Numbered from the stretch's first letter, positions 41,963 through 50,930 are shown. The stretch: 64,000 nucleotides of DNA from CAYUMU01 sp964445985 (GCA_964445985.1 CAYUMU010000028.1:1-64000); one strand, 5' to 3'. The notes: generated by a model not told the origin, from the letters alone. Numbers and translations are program-made.

Positions 41963-43015
41963 ATGGCATTCTTGATTGGCACGGATGAAGCTGGCTATGG
42001 TCCCTTCTTGGGTCCTCTGGTCGTGGCGGCCAGCGTGTGGGAAGTGCCTGATGCGCTTCGCGACGCCAACCTGTATGAGTATTTAGGCCCCGAGATCCAA
42101 AGCCAGCCGGTCAGAGTCATCCAGCGCCGCGGCTCGGCCAATCGCTCTGCCCTGGAGGCCAGTAGGGCCGATCGCGCATCGAACTCCGCGGTGGCCGTTT
42201 GTGTTCGGCCAGATGCCCTGGTGCTGGCCGATTCCAAGGTGGTTTACCAACCTGCCGTAGGGCTGGCCGGTCTGGAGCGCGGCGTGTTTGCCGCCCTGGC
42301 CGCGCTGGGAAGCCGCTGCGCCTCGTGGCGCGCATTGCTTGGCCAACTCGCTCGTGTGAAGGCCGCCGGCCTCAGCGGCATGCCCTGGTTTGCCCAGTAC
42401 GATGGTCCCGTGCCGGTGGCCGCTTCGGTGGACGAGTTGCAATCGGCCAGCGAGTTGTTCGCGACCGCGCTGGCCCGGGCCGATATCCGCCTCGTCGCCC
42501 TGCGTTGCCGGCTGGTGTTTCCCCACGTGTTCAACGACGGCGTCGCCCGCCTGGGCAATAAGAGCAACTTGCTCTCCAAAACCACGGTCAACCTGGTGAA
42601 GCGCTTGCTCCGCGCGCTTCCGCCAGGCGAAGTCTCCGTGCTCAGCGACAAGCACGGCGGCCGCAACCATTACGCGGCGGTGCTCCAATCCGAGTTTCCC
42701 GATAACCTGGTCACCGTGCGCAGCGAATCGCGGCTGCAAAGCAGCTATCAATTCGACGACAGGGCCGGCCATCACATCCATTGGTCGTTTTGCCAAGGAG
42801 CCGAGGTGCATTTGCCGGCCGCCTTGGCCTCCATGGCCGCCAAGTACCTCCGCGAGCAGGGCATGGCCGCGTTCAACGCCTTTTGGCAAAGTCATCTGCC
42901 CCAGATCAAACCCACCGCCGGCTACCCCGCCGACGCCCATCGGTTTAAGCAAGACATCGCGGCCAAGCAGCGCGAGCTCAAGATCGACGACCACCTGCTG
43001 TGGCGTGCCTGCTAA
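41963..43015 (+). CDS. Divergent RNase HII-like protein
   Basis: 350 residues. The start MAFLIGTDEAGYGPFLGPLV mirrors RNase HII (VDEAGRGPLAGPVV) with Gly-Tyr-Gly replacing Gly-Arg-Gly; Asp8 and Glu9 of the active site are kept. LADSKVVY (Asp90) corresponds to the NDSKKL motif, VSVLSDKHGGRNHY supplies a further Asp, and HLPAALASMAAKYLRE resembles the late helix. It is about 150 residues longer than RNase HII, with insertions. It may be a planctomycete-specific RNA-DNA hybrid nuclease or an inactive paralogue; the loss of the Arg that contacts substrate argues for altered specificity. nadC follows. Confidence 0.75.
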   Translation: MAFLIGTDEAGYGPFLGPLVVAASVWEVPDALRDANLYEYLGPEIQSQPVRVIQRRGSANRSALEASRADRASNSAVAVCVRPDALVLADSKVVYQPAVGLAGLERGVFAALAALGSRCASWRALLGQLARVKAAGLSGMPWFAQYDGPVPVAASVDELQSASELFATALARADIRLVALRCRLVFPHVFNDGVARLGNKSNLLSKTTVNLVKRLLRALPPGEVSVLSDKHGGRNHYAAVLQSEFPDNLVTVRSESRLQSSYQFDDRAGHHIHWSFCQGAEVHLPAALASMAAKYLREQGMAAFNAFWQSHLPQIKPTAGYPADAHRFKQDIAAKQRELKIDDHLLWRAC

Positions 43016-43045
43016 ATCGTGGGGGCGTGAACGTGCCGCAGGTTC

Positions 43046-43078
43046 GCCTGAACTATGCCTGAACTATGCCTGATCTAT
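43046..43078. repeat. 11-base tandem repeat, three units
   Basis: GCCTGAACTAT at 43046-43056 and 43057-43067, then GCCTGATCTAT at 43068-43078. It sits between the RNase HII-like gene and nadC, 50 bases before the chosen nadC start codon, so slippage would change the leader length. Confidence 0.85.
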
Positions 43079-43127
43079 GCCGTTGAGGCTCGCAATCCAG
43101 TGCAACTTACCCGCAGGAACCGGTTCC

Positions 43128-44051
43128 GTGACTATCGACTATCCGCAGATCCAGTGGGATGAAGCCACGGCTCATGCCTGTCGCGGCCTGGTTCGACTGG
43201 CGGTGGCCGAAGATCTTGATCGTCAGCAGGATTGGACGACCCTTTCGCTGGTGCCCGCCGGCGCGATGGGAGCCGCCAACGTGGCCGCTCGCCAGGAGGG
43301 CGTGCTGGCCGGTCTTCAGGCCGCGGCGATTGTGGCCCAGGAGTACGACCCCAACCTGGTCTTCACGCCCCACATGCAAGATGGCCAGACGCTGGCCCGC
43401 GGCGCTATCGTCGCCACGCTTTCCGGCCCGGCCCGCAGCCTGCTCACGGCCGAGCGCGTGATCCTCAACATGCTCTCGCGCCTCTCAGGCGTGGCCTCGC
43501 TTACCCGGCAGTATGTGAACGCCGTGGCCGGAACCGCGGCCCGCATTTACGATACCCGCAAAACGACTCCCGGCTGGCGCCGCCTGGAAAAGCTGGCGGT
43601 GCGCGCCGGCGGCGGTTTTAATCATCGCCTCAACCTGGCGGCCGCCGTGCTGATCAAAGACAACCACCTGGCGCTGGGCGCCGCGGCCGGCGAAGCGGCC
43701 TTCTCGCCCGCGGCGGCCATCAAGCACGCGCGCGGCTTTCTGGCCGAAGTGCCCGAGACTCCTCCCGGCGGAAGCTGGATTGTGGAGGTGGAAGTTGACA
43801 ACCTCGACCAGTTGGCCGAAGTGCTCCCCGCCAGCCCCGACATTGTGCTGCTCGACAACATGAACTGCGACACGCTACGGCAAGCGGTAGCACTGCGAAA
43901 TCGAGTTGCCCCCACGATCCCCCTCGAAGCGTCTGGCGGCGTGAACCTCAGCACGGTAAGGGCCATCGCCGAAACCGGCGTGGAACGTATCAGCGTGGGC
44001 GCGCTAACGCACAACGCCGTGTGGCTCGACTTAGGCCTGGACTGGAAGTAA
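43128..44051 (+). CDS. nadC: Nicotinate-nucleotide pyrophosphorylase (carboxylating)
   Basis: 307 residues. Converts quinolinate and PRPP to nicotinate mononucleotide in NAD synthesis. Signatures: VRLAVAEDLDRQQDWTT, LTAERVILNMLSRLSGVAS, RIYDTRKTTPGWRRLEKLAV (PRPP/quinolinate contacts), GGFNHRLNLAAAVLIKDNHL, VEVEVDNLDQL, DIVLLDNM, LEASGGVNL. GTG at 43128 was chosen because AGGAA precedes it by 8 bases; ATG 43077 would add 17 residues that read a tandem-repeat edge. No nadA or nadB is adjacent. Confidence 0.94.
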   Translation: MTIDYPQIQWDEATAHACRGLVRLAVAEDLDRQQDWTTLSLVPAGAMGAANVAARQEGVLAGLQAAAIVAQEYDPNLVFTPHMQDGQTLARGAIVATLSGPARSLLTAERVILNMLSRLSGVASLTRQYVNAVAGTAARIYDTRKTTPGWRRLEKLAVRAGGGFNHRLNLAAAVLIKDNHLALGAAAGEAAFSPAAAIKHARGFLAEVPETPPGGSWIVEVEVDNLDQLAEVLPASPDIVLLDNMNCDTLRQAVALRNRVAPTIPLEASGGVNLSTVRAIAETGVERISVGALTHNAVWLDLGLDWK

Positions 44052-44163
44052 GGCATCGCCCGCCACGAGACGGGTGGCTGGGGTCAGGCTGCCGCCAAAA
44101 AGCTTATCTATTTCCCCAACCTTCTCCGGCAGCCTGCCCCCAGAAACTCCCAGCACGAGAGTT

Positions 44164-44200
44164 CCCCACTCCGAATTCCGAATTCCGAACTCCCCACTCC
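44164..44200. repeat. GAATTCGGAGT repeat, inverted orientation
   Basis: CCCCACTCCGAATTCCGAAT and following bases are the reverse complement of the family at 6831 and 8490. It lies between the convergent nadC and esterase genes, ending just before the esterase stop codon. Confidence 0.8.
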
Positions 44201-44203
44201 AAC

Positions 44204-45046
44204 CTATTCTTTCTCCAAAGTCGGCGGACCTTCCAGCAATCCGAGCGAACCCAAGAATTCATCGGCCCGCCGCAGCGTGCGTTGCTTCCAGGGATCACGG
44301 TTGAAGAAGCCGTGCCCTTGGCCCTCGGCCGTAAACAGTTCGGCGCGGCAACCGGCTTTCTTCGCGGCTGCCACGTATTCTTCGCCCTGGGCCAGGAGCT
44401 TGTCGGCCGTGCCATACAGCAGCAGCGCCGGCGGAGAATCCTTTTGCACGTACGCCACCGGCGACAACTTGTGGGCCAGTTCCTTGTCGTCGTTCAGCCG
44501 GGCCATCAGTCTGGGTTCGCCCGCAAAATTGACCACCGGGTTGAACAGCACCATGGCCACCGGCCGCGGTAGCTTGGCCTCGTCGCCGTTCATGGCCGGC
44601 GTGAGCCCGGTGCAGGCGGCCAGGTGCCCTCCCGCCGAACCGCCCGAGGCCACCATCTTCTTGGTGTCAATCCCCAACTCCTGGGCGTGCTGGGCCAGGT
44701 AAGTCACCGCGTCTTGCGCGTCGCTCACGCAGGCGTCGGGCGTCACGTTGTGTCGCGACTTCACCCGGTAGTCAGCCCGAGCGGCCACCATCCCGAGGCT
44801 TGCCAGATACTTGGCCTGATCTTCAAATTGCTCCACTTTTCCGCCCGTCCAGCCGCCGCCGAAAAAGAACACGATGGCCGGTCGCTGGTCCTGGGCCTTC
44901 CAGCCTGGCGGAAAATGCAGGGTCATCTCCAGCGCCGTATCACCGGCCTGCTTGTAAACGACCTTCTTGGTCGCCACGTCATCGGCAACCACCCAGGATG
45001 AAAGGCCGAACAACAACAGCCAGGCAGGCAAAGCTATATTTCGCAC
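44204..45046 (-). CDS. Exported alpha/beta-hydrolase (esterase/lipase)
   Basis: 280 residues from GTG. A signal peptide (RNIALPAWLLLFGLSSWVVA) precedes an esterase fold: oxyanion-hole FFFGGGW (HGGG variant with Phe for His), nucleophile elbow GGSAGGH, acid Asp in YGTADKL, catalytic His in GQGHGFFN. This matches the hormone-sensitive-lipase-like/BD-FAE group of acetyl or feruloyl esterases. GTG 45046 is preceded by GGAG (9 bases) and gives a proper signal peptide; the ATG at 45085 has no ribosome-binding site. The next gene upstream is a GH5 glycosidase, so removal of ester groups from polysaccharide is plausible but inferred. Confidence 0.87.
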   Translation of the reverse strand: MRNIALPAWLLLFGLSSWVVADDVATKKVVYKQAGDTALEMTLHFPPGWKAQDQRPAIVFFFGGGWTGGKVEQFEDQAKYLASLGMVAARADYRVKSRHNVTPDACVSDAQDAVTYLAQHAQELGIDTKKMVASGGSAGGHLAACTGLTPAMNGDEAKLPRPVAMVLFNPVVNFAGEPRLMARLNDDKELAHKLSPVAYVQKDSPPALLLYGTADKLLAQGEEYVAAAKKAGCRAELFTAEGQGHGFFNRDPWKQRTLRRADEFLGSLGLLEGPPTLEKE

Positions 45047-45141
45047 GGTGGAAGGCTCCGCAAGGGAATAAAACGCGAAGGTCATCGACGCCCAAGGCCG
45101 CCATTGTACGACAAGCGGGAGACCCCGTGATACACACGCGG

Positions 45142-46680
45142 TTACTTCTCACCCTGGGGCAAGAGCGCTGCGCGAAGCGGTTCGATCCAGGCATTTTTAA
45201 CAGGGTCATACGCGCCGAAGCCGCTGCAGAATTCCCAGTAGGCGGTGCCCATGCGGCGCTTGGCCGCTTCGTGGGCCACAAATTCTGTCCAGCGCGCCCG
45301 GCTGGCGAGGTCGGCGGCGTTGAACGCTCCGAACTCGCCCAGGTAGATCGGCCGGCGATGTTTCAGGCCCCACAGGGCGGCGGTGTCCAAATCGCGGGCC
45401 ACCGCTTCCCGCTCGGCTTCGTCGCCAGTCCACCTGGTTCCCACCGGCGGACGGGTCTTGGCATCGATCCAATGCGCGCCCTGGTGCGTGAACTTGAAGG
45501 GGCTGTAGTAGTGAACCGTCACCACCAGGTGGCGATCGCTCTCAGGCAATTCCAGCGATTTCAGTTCGCCAATGCTGTTCCAAGCGACCGGCCCCACCAC
45601 CACCGTCCGCTCGGGATTGGTCTTGCGGACCACGGTCAGGGCTTCCGCCAAAATGGTGTTCCATTTGCCAGCGGTCAGCTTGTTGTGAGGTTCGTTGAGC
45701 AGCTCGAAAGCCAAGCCGCTGGGGCGGTCGCGATAGTGGTCGGCGATTTGTTGCCAGAGTGCCAGAAAGCGTTCCCGATGTTCGTCGGGCTGAGAGTCCA
45801 TTTCGGCGTAGTGGTGAATGTTCATTACCACCTTGAGTTTGCGGGAAAGCGCCTGCTCCACGGCCCAATCGACGCGGGCCATGAATTTGGGATCGATGGT
45901 GTAAGGCGCCGTGTGCTGGGCGTGCGCCGACCAGCGAACCGGCAAGCGGATGGAGTCGAAGCCCGCCTTGGCAATCGCGGCGAAGTAATCGTCTTCGAGC
46001 GTGACGCCCCATTCGCCTTCGTTGGGCGCTTCGAGGGCGTTGCCCAAGTTGATGCCGCGGCCAAATGGCGGCTTCAGCGATTGAAAGAACGGATTCGCCT
46101 GGGCCTGCCGCGGGTCAAAACGTTCTTGCCTTGCGGCCTTGATGTTATCGACGACAAACTTTTGCGGGCGGCCGGGGTGATCGAGCAGCACGTCGATCGA
46201 GGCCACATTTGCCAGGTCGAGCGGTCGGACTTCGCCGTGCCATTTTCCCAGGGGAACGGTAACCAGCCCGCGCTCTCCCGCGCCGATGGTGGCCGAGGCC
46301 ACGCTGCAGTGGTTCTGGCCGTTGGCCTTGGGATTGTTGACGCTGAGCAGCACCCGCACCGCCCGGTCTTGCGGGTTGTGAATCTCCGCCGTGACGGTTT
46401 CAAAGCCGCTCAGATCCCAGTTGCCCGAGGTCGGCTGAATGCGCACGTTGGGGTAATCGGCATCGCCCGCGGTGGCGATTTCCAATGCCGTGCCGGCATC
46501 TACCTTGAGTGGGCTCGACTGGGCCTTGCTGCCGGTGAGCTTGACGGCGTCCTGGTTTTCAAAATCAACCAGCAGCTTCGCCAGCGGCGGTTCAGCGGCA
46601 GAAGCTGGCAAGGCAGCCAAGAGGCAGAACGCCGCACAGCAGCAGAGAAGTTGGATGGGCATCAGCGTGCGTGTGGGCAT
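45142..46680 (-). CDS. Secreted GH5-family glycosidase with N-terminal beta domain
   Basis: 512 residues. Signal peptide (about 1-28, LLCCCAAFCLLAALPASA), an N-terminal carbohydrate-binding-like beta domain (about 35-180, LLVDFENQDAVKLT...), then a GH5 TIM barrel: GRGINLGNALEAPNEGEW, FDSIRLPVRWSAHAQ, IHHYAEMD, FELLNEPHN with acid/base Glu330, VVVTVHYYSPF, and IYLGEFGAF with nucleophile Glu449. Cellulase-type endoglucanase or mannanase; specificity is not decidable by eye. AAAGG precedes the ATG. The esterase gene follows on the same strand after about 100 bases. Confidence 0.92.
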   Translation of the reverse strand: MPTRTLMPIQLLCCCAAFCLLAALPASAAEPPLAKLLVDFENQDAVKLTGSKAQSSPLKVDAGTALEIATAGDADYPNVRIQPTSGNWDLSGFETVTAEIHNPQDRAVRVLLSVNNPKANGQNHCSVASATIGAGERGLVTVPLGKWHGEVRPLDLANVASIDVLLDHPGRPQKFVVDNIKAARQERFDPRQAQANPFFQSLKPPFGRGINLGNALEAPNEGEWGVTLEDDYFAAIAKAGFDSIRLPVRWSAHAQHTAPYTIDPKFMARVDWAVEQALSRKLKVVMNIHHYAEMDSQPDEHRERFLALWQQIADHYRDRPSGLAFELLNEPHNKLTAGKWNTILAEALTVVRKTNPERTVVVGPVAWNSIGELKSLELPESDRHLVVTVHYYSPFKFTHQGAHWIDAKTRPPVGTRWTGDEAEREAVARDLDTAALWGLKHRRPIYLGEFGAFNAADLASRARWTEFVAHEAAKRRMGTAYWEFCSGFGAYDPVKNAWIEPLRAALLPQGEK

Positions 46681-46899
46681 AGTTGGCGCCTTTTTGGCCA
46701 AGGTAAGGCTGGCCGATAGAACAGGCGGCCGTTCCCATCGCGATTTGATCGCGCAAGAAATCACCGATGAAACGGCCGGCAACGAAATGGGCTCGATGGT
46801 TTCACGATAGTGCTTTTGGGCCTTGAGTTCTAGCCCGCGAAGTTGCCGCGCGGGCGTGGTTGTTTCCCACACGGGTGGAATGCACGGGGGGGCGCCGCC

Positions 46900-48216
46900 C
46901 TAGGCGTTTTGGGCCACGCGGGTGATGTGGCACTCGTCGACGCCGTGACCGGCCACTTCGGTGACTTCAAACCGCAGGCCGTCGTGTTCCACGGTGTCGC
47001 CGACTTTGGCCGGCCGGCCCAGGAGCATGAGGATCAGGCCGCTCACGGTATCGACTTCTTCGTTTTCGAGATCGACGTCGAGCAGTTCGCCGATTTCGAT
47101 CAGGCGGGCGGTGCCGGCAGCGCGGAGCGATTCGTTTTCGTCGGCCCCCAGCGTTTGCACTTCGGTTTCGTCGGGGTGGTGTTCGATATCGCCGACGATT
47201 TCGTTAAAGAGGTCTTCCATGGTGAGAATTCCGGCGGTGCCCCCGTGCTCGTCCATCACCACCACAATTTGCACCTGCGCGGTGCGCATGATTTCCATCA
47301 CGCGATCGAGCGTGGTGGATTGCGGTACCCAGGGGACTTCACGGACCACGCCTGCCGAGAGCGATTGATTTTCGAGCAGCAGCCGGAACAGGTCTTTGAG
47401 ATGCACGAAGCCGGCGATGTGATCGAGATCGTGTTCGTAAACGGGGTAGCGCGAATGACGGGTGCGCTCGATCAACTTGCGAATTTTATCGGGCGAAGCC
47501 TTCAAGGGGATGCCTACCACCTTGGTGCGGGGCACCATGGTTTCACCCGCGGTGATCTGGCCGAAGTCGAGCAGGTCGTTGAGCACCCGGCCGGCTTCCG
47601 CGCGAAGCAAACCTCCTTGTTGGCTCTCGCGAACCACATATTGCAATTCTTCAGCCGTGAACGATTGCTCATGGTTCCGGGCTTGCCTCTCCACTCGCAG
47701 CAAACGGAGAATCAGGTTGCCTAGGCCATTGAGCAAGAACACGAGAGGGTACGAGATGAGCTGCGTGATCTGGAGGGGGCGAACGAGAAACAGGGCCGCC
47801 GATTTAGGGTTCTGCAGGGCCAGCGACTTGGGAACCATTTCGCCCAGCACAATGTGCAGGTAGGTGAGCAGGGCCACGGATACCACGCTGGAGATGACGT
47901 GCGCGCCGAACCAACTGGGGACGCCGACCGCCGCCAGGCCGGCGGCGATCCATTCGGCCAGCGCGTGTTCGCCATACATACCCAGGCCCAGGCTGGCGAG
48001 CGTGATGCCCAACTGGGCGGTGGCGATGTAGCGATCCAGCACCCGGGGATCGGTGAGGATTCTCTGAAGGATTTGGCCGGATCGATGGCCTGCGGCGGCC
48101 AGCCGTTCGATGGTCACGCGCGGCGCCATCACCAGGGCAAACTCAGCAGCCACGAACAGACCGTTGAGCACAATCAGCAGCCCAATAATCCCGAGGGGCA
48201 GAACGACTTCGATCAT
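46900..48216 (-). CDS. CNNM/CorC-family membrane protein, second of pair
   Basis: 438 residues. A DUF21 transmembrane domain (about 1-190; LIVLNGLFVAAEFALV, IVLGEMVPKSLALQ), a CBS pair (about 210-330; ETMVPRTKVVGIPLKA, HDLDHIAGFVHLKDL), and the C-terminal CorC_HlyC domain (MDEHGGTAGILTMEDLFNEI, SGLILMLLG). Magnesium/cobalt efflux or transport regulation is the family role. Overlaps the upstream paralogue by four bases (ATGA), so the two are co-translated. GGAGCG lies about 5 bases before the ATG. Confidence 0.92.
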   Translation of the reverse strand: MIEVVLPLGIIGLLIVLNGLFVAAEFALVMAPRVTIERLAAAGHRSGQILQRILTDPRVLDRYIATAQLGITLASLGLGMYGEHALAEWIAAGLAAVGVPSWFGAHVISSVVSVALLTYLHIVLGEMVPKSLALQNPKSAALFLVRPLQITQLISYPLVFLLNGLGNLILRLLRVERQARNHEQSFTAEELQYVVRESQQGGLLRAEAGRVLNDLLDFGQITAGETMVPRTKVVGIPLKASPDKIRKLIERTRHSRYPVYEHDLDHIAGFVHLKDLFRLLLENQSLSAGVVREVPWVPQSTTLDRVMEIMRTAQVQIVVVMDEHGGTAGILTMEDLFNEIVGDIEHHPDETEVQTLGADENESLRAAGTARLIEIGELLDVDLENEEVDTVSGLILMLLGRPAKVGDTVEHDGLRFEVTEVAGHGVDECHITRVAQNA

Positions 48217-49571
48217 GGTCGCTCCGGTTCGGCAAGGCGCGGTGGGGGAACGTGGGGGCGAGCCAGCACGGAGGCGACGGTGCGATTGACCACACTTTCT
48301 ACTTCGAATTCCAGGCCAGCGAACGTGACTCGGTCGCCATCGTTGGGCAAATGGCCCAGCACATGGAATACCTGGCCGCCAATCGTGGAGGCTTCGCCCG
48401 CAATGGGCACACCCAGCCAACGCTCGACTTCTTCGAGCTTAAGCGCGCCGGGGAGGCGCACGCGGCCGTCGGGAAGTTGTTCCGGCGCGCGGCCCGCGTT
48501 CTTCAGCTCGTCGGCCACATTGCCAAACACTTCCGCCAACAGGTCTTCCAGGGTAACCAGCCCTTCCACGGCGCCGTATTCATTCACGAGAATTGCCTGA
48601 GGGCAGCGATGCTCGCGGAAGATGGCCAGCAAACGATCGGCGGTAACCGTTTTGGGAACCACCAGGGGCGTCCGCATCAACTCGCTGACAGGAGGGAGCG
48701 ACTTATGCTGGGCGTAATGCAACACGGCGTCGCGGGAGTGCAGTACCCCCACCACGTTATCTTTGGAGCCCCGCACCACCGGGAACCGCGAATACGGGCT
48801 TTCGACCACGCGTTCCAGCACGGTTTCGGACGGGGCATTGATATCGATGGTGACCATGTGCAGGCGAGACACCATCAGCTGGCTGGCCGGCCGGTTGCTC
48901 AGGCGAAGCGCCTTGCGCAGGCGGTTTTGCTCTTCGGGTTCCAGCAGTCCTCCGTCGCGGCTTTCGGCGATGAGCAGTTCAATCTCTTCGGGCGAATGAA
49001 TATGGCGATGGCCGGCTTCGCTCACGCCCATGGCGCGCAGCAGCAGGGCGCCACTACCGTTGAGCACGGTAATGAACCACGAGAAGAGCCGCAGCGACAA
49101 GGCCATGGGATAGTACGTGCCGAGGGCGACCTTGGTGGAGAACTGGAGCGCCAGCGACTTGGGGACCAGTTCGCCAAGCACCATCTGCACGGTGGTGAGC
49201 CCGATGAGAACCCCGACGGCCGTGATCGAAACCGAAGCGCGGACTTCCAGCGAGAAAGCGGCTTGCAACAGCGGGGCGATTTGCAACGTGAGCCAGGCCT
49301 GACCGACCGCACCCAAGATCAGGCTGGAAAAAGTGATGCCCACCTGACAGCAGGCGACGTAGCGATCCAGCTTGCTGCCGTCTTCGACCCACGGCAGCAA
49401 CCGGCGGGCAATGGTCGAGCCTTCTTCGGCCAGATTCCGAATGCGGCTGTGGCGAATACTCACGGCGGCGAACTCGGCCGCCACATAGAGCGCATTGACG
49501 CCGAGCATGAGCACAATCAGGGAGATGGCCAGCGCTGTCAAAAAAACACCTGCGGCGTCAGAACACGGCAC
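48213..49571 (-). CDS. CNNM/CorC-family membrane protein, first of pair
   Basis: 452 residues, same architecture: DUF21 (LGVNALYVAAEFAAVSI, MVLGELVPKSLALQ), CBS pair (ASQLMVSRLHMVTIDI, DNVVGVLHSRDAVL), C-terminal CorC_HlyC domain (NEYGAVEGLVTLEDLLAE). Paralogous to the following gene with overlapping stop/start. Two such proteins encoded in tandem suggest hetero-oligomers, since DUF21 domains dimerise (established for the family; here inferred). Its 30-residue Pro/Arg-rich C-terminus (LARPHVPPPRLAEPERP) is not seen in the partner. Confidence 0.92.
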   Translation of the reverse strand: MPCSDAAGVFLTALAISLIVLMLGVNALYVAAEFAAVSIRHSRIRNLAEEGSTIARRLLPWVEDGSKLDRYVACCQVGITFSSLILGAVGQAWLTLQIAPLLQAAFSLEVRASVSITAVGVLIGLTTVQMVLGELVPKSLALQFSTKVALGTYYPMALSLRLFSWFITVLNGSGALLLRAMGVSEAGHRHIHSPEEIELLIAESRDGGLLEPEEQNRLRKALRLSNRPASQLMVSRLHMVTIDINAPSETVLERVVESPYSRFPVVRGSKDNVVGVLHSRDAVLHYAQHKSLPPVSELMRTPLVVPKTVTADRLLAIFREHRCPQAILVNEYGAVEGLVTLEDLLAEVFGNVADELKNAGRAPEQLPDGRVRLPGALKLEEVERWLGVPIAGEASTIGGQVFHVLGHLPNDGDRVTFAGLEFEVESVVNRTVASVLARPHVPPPRLAEPERP

Positions 49572-49640
49572 GTGGACTGATCGGCGACCACGGACAAACG
49601 GGTTCTGGCGATTTCTGGGTCAGGCAAACGAATGGCTATG

Positions 49641-49994
49641 TTAAGGCAACCCAACGAGATTACAAGGCGCCGAACGATTGCCGCGAACGCCATCACTCCC
49701 CGCGACCGCCTCGCTGTGCAACTCTACTTGGGCTGGTTCCACCTGCCGAGACAAATTCGAAGTCACCAGCAAGTAGGACGCGTCCTCGCTAGCAAAGGGC
49801 AGCTCAATACAAGCCGAACCAGCGGCGACAGAAACATCGAATAGCTGGCGGGGCGGCAACGGCGGCGGCGTTGCTTGCTCGGGTGAAATCCAACCGATCA
49901 GCGCCAGAAAAGCCGCGGCAATGGCAAAGGTCACCAGCAACTTCCGCCCAGAAGTACCGAGCCGTGGGGAAGCAGCGCTGATCGTCATCGCCAT
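49641..49994 (-). CDS. Single-helix hypothetical protein
   Basis: 117 residues from MAMTISAASPRLG. A hydrophobic helix (about 20-37, LLVTFAIAAAFLALIGW) is followed by a Pro-rich stretch and a beta-rich segment (SVAAGSACIELPFASEDASY). It is in the same orientation as, and just upstream of, the CNNM pair. The ribosome-binding site is weak and I do not recognise the family, so it may be a spurious frame; the clean signal-anchor plus soluble tail layout favours a real small exported protein. Confidence 0.5.
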   Translation of the reverse strand: MAMTISAASPRLGTSGRKLLVTFAIAAAFLALIGWISPEQATPPPLPPRQLFDVSVAAGSACIELPFASEDASYLLVTSNLSRQVEPAQVELHSEAVAGSDGVRGNRSAPCNLVGLP

Positions 49995-50248
49995 ACCTGG
50001 GCAAGAAAGCTGATGGAATCGACCCAATCTCTTTCTTCGGCACAATCAGGCCCTCCACTTCAAACTAATGGGGGGGAAGTGAGAGGGGAATGGGGTGCAA
50101 GCACGTTGCCCGTGATCGTGAAAGCCGCCCAGCTCGCCGCCGCCGCGCGAGTGGCCCTCCTTCCCCCCCGTGGTTGGATTAAAGCAGTTGGGCAAGTCAT
50201 GCCGATAAAACCGACCTTGCCTCACATCGCCAGCCCGCTATGATCAAA

Positions 50249-50268
50249 AACGGACGGACGAGTCCGTT
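50249..50268. promoter_or_regulatory. Palindromic operator candidate before tetR
   Basis: AACGGAC (50249-50255) and GTCCGTT (50262-50268) form a perfect 7-base inverted repeat around six bases, 27 bases before the tetR start codon. Position and size match autoregulatory operators of TetR-family repressors that control efflux pumps. Confidence 0.65.
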
Positions 50269-50294
50269 CTGATAATCAAGGGAGAGGAATCAGC

Positions 50295-50930
50295 GTGGTC
50301 GACAGCCCCAACCCCAAAGTCGAGCAGAAGCGTTTGGCGATCTTGCGGAACGCCCTCAAGGTGTTTGCCAAGGAGGGATTTCGCAATGCCGACGTGCAGG
50401 TGATTGCCGACCTGGCCAAGGTGGGCAAAGGCACCGTCTATCGCCACTTCGGCAATAAGGAACAGCTATTCCTGGCAACGAGCCGGCATTGTCTGGACCA
50501 AATGGCGAAGTTCATTGAAGACAAGCTCGGCAGCCGCGATCTCCACGACGTGGTTCACCGCTTGGGCGCCCTGGACGCCCTCCGCATGATCGCCGTGGCG
50601 GCCGCCGACTTCTACCAGCTGCGGCCGCAAGCGGTGGAGATCATGCTCCAAGAGCGGGCCGAATTCCGCGAGGCCGTGTTCCCCTCGCACCTCATGTTCC
50701 GTTCAGAAACCCGATCGGGCTTCGAAGACATGCTCAAGTACGCCATCGAGCGGGGCGAACTGCGACAGGTCGATCCCGTGCAAGTTACCAATGTGTTTGC
50801 CGACTTGCTGTTTGGCACCGTGGTGAATGGCGTGCTCGAAGGCGGCCGCGATCGCCTTACCCAGCGGGTGTCGCAGGCCGTGGAGCTGCTGATCAGCGGA
50901 CTCGCCGCCCCCCCGGCGAACACCAATTAA
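50295..50930 (+). CDS. TetR/AcrR-family transcriptional regulator
   Basis: 211 residues. The N-terminal helix-turn-helix is ILRNALKVFAKEGFRNADVQ with VGKGTVYRHFGNKEQLF, the family signature; the C-terminal two-thirds is an all-helical ligand/dimer domain. GTG start with GGGAGAGG about 7 bases upstream. The adaptor and RND pump genes follow on the same strand (spacings 44 and 94 bases), and a palindrome sits just before it, so it is probably the local repressor of the efflux operon. Confidence 0.92.
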   Translation: MVDSPNPKVEQKRLAILRNALKVFAKEGFRNADVQVIADLAKVGKGTVYRHFGNKEQLFLATSRHCLDQMAKFIEDKLGSRDLHDVVHRLGALDALRMIAVAAADFYQLRPQAVEIMLQERAEFREAVFPSHLMFRSETRSGFEDMLKYAIERGELRQVDPVQVTNVFADLLFGTVVNGVLEGGRDRLTQRVSQAVELLISGLAAPPANTN

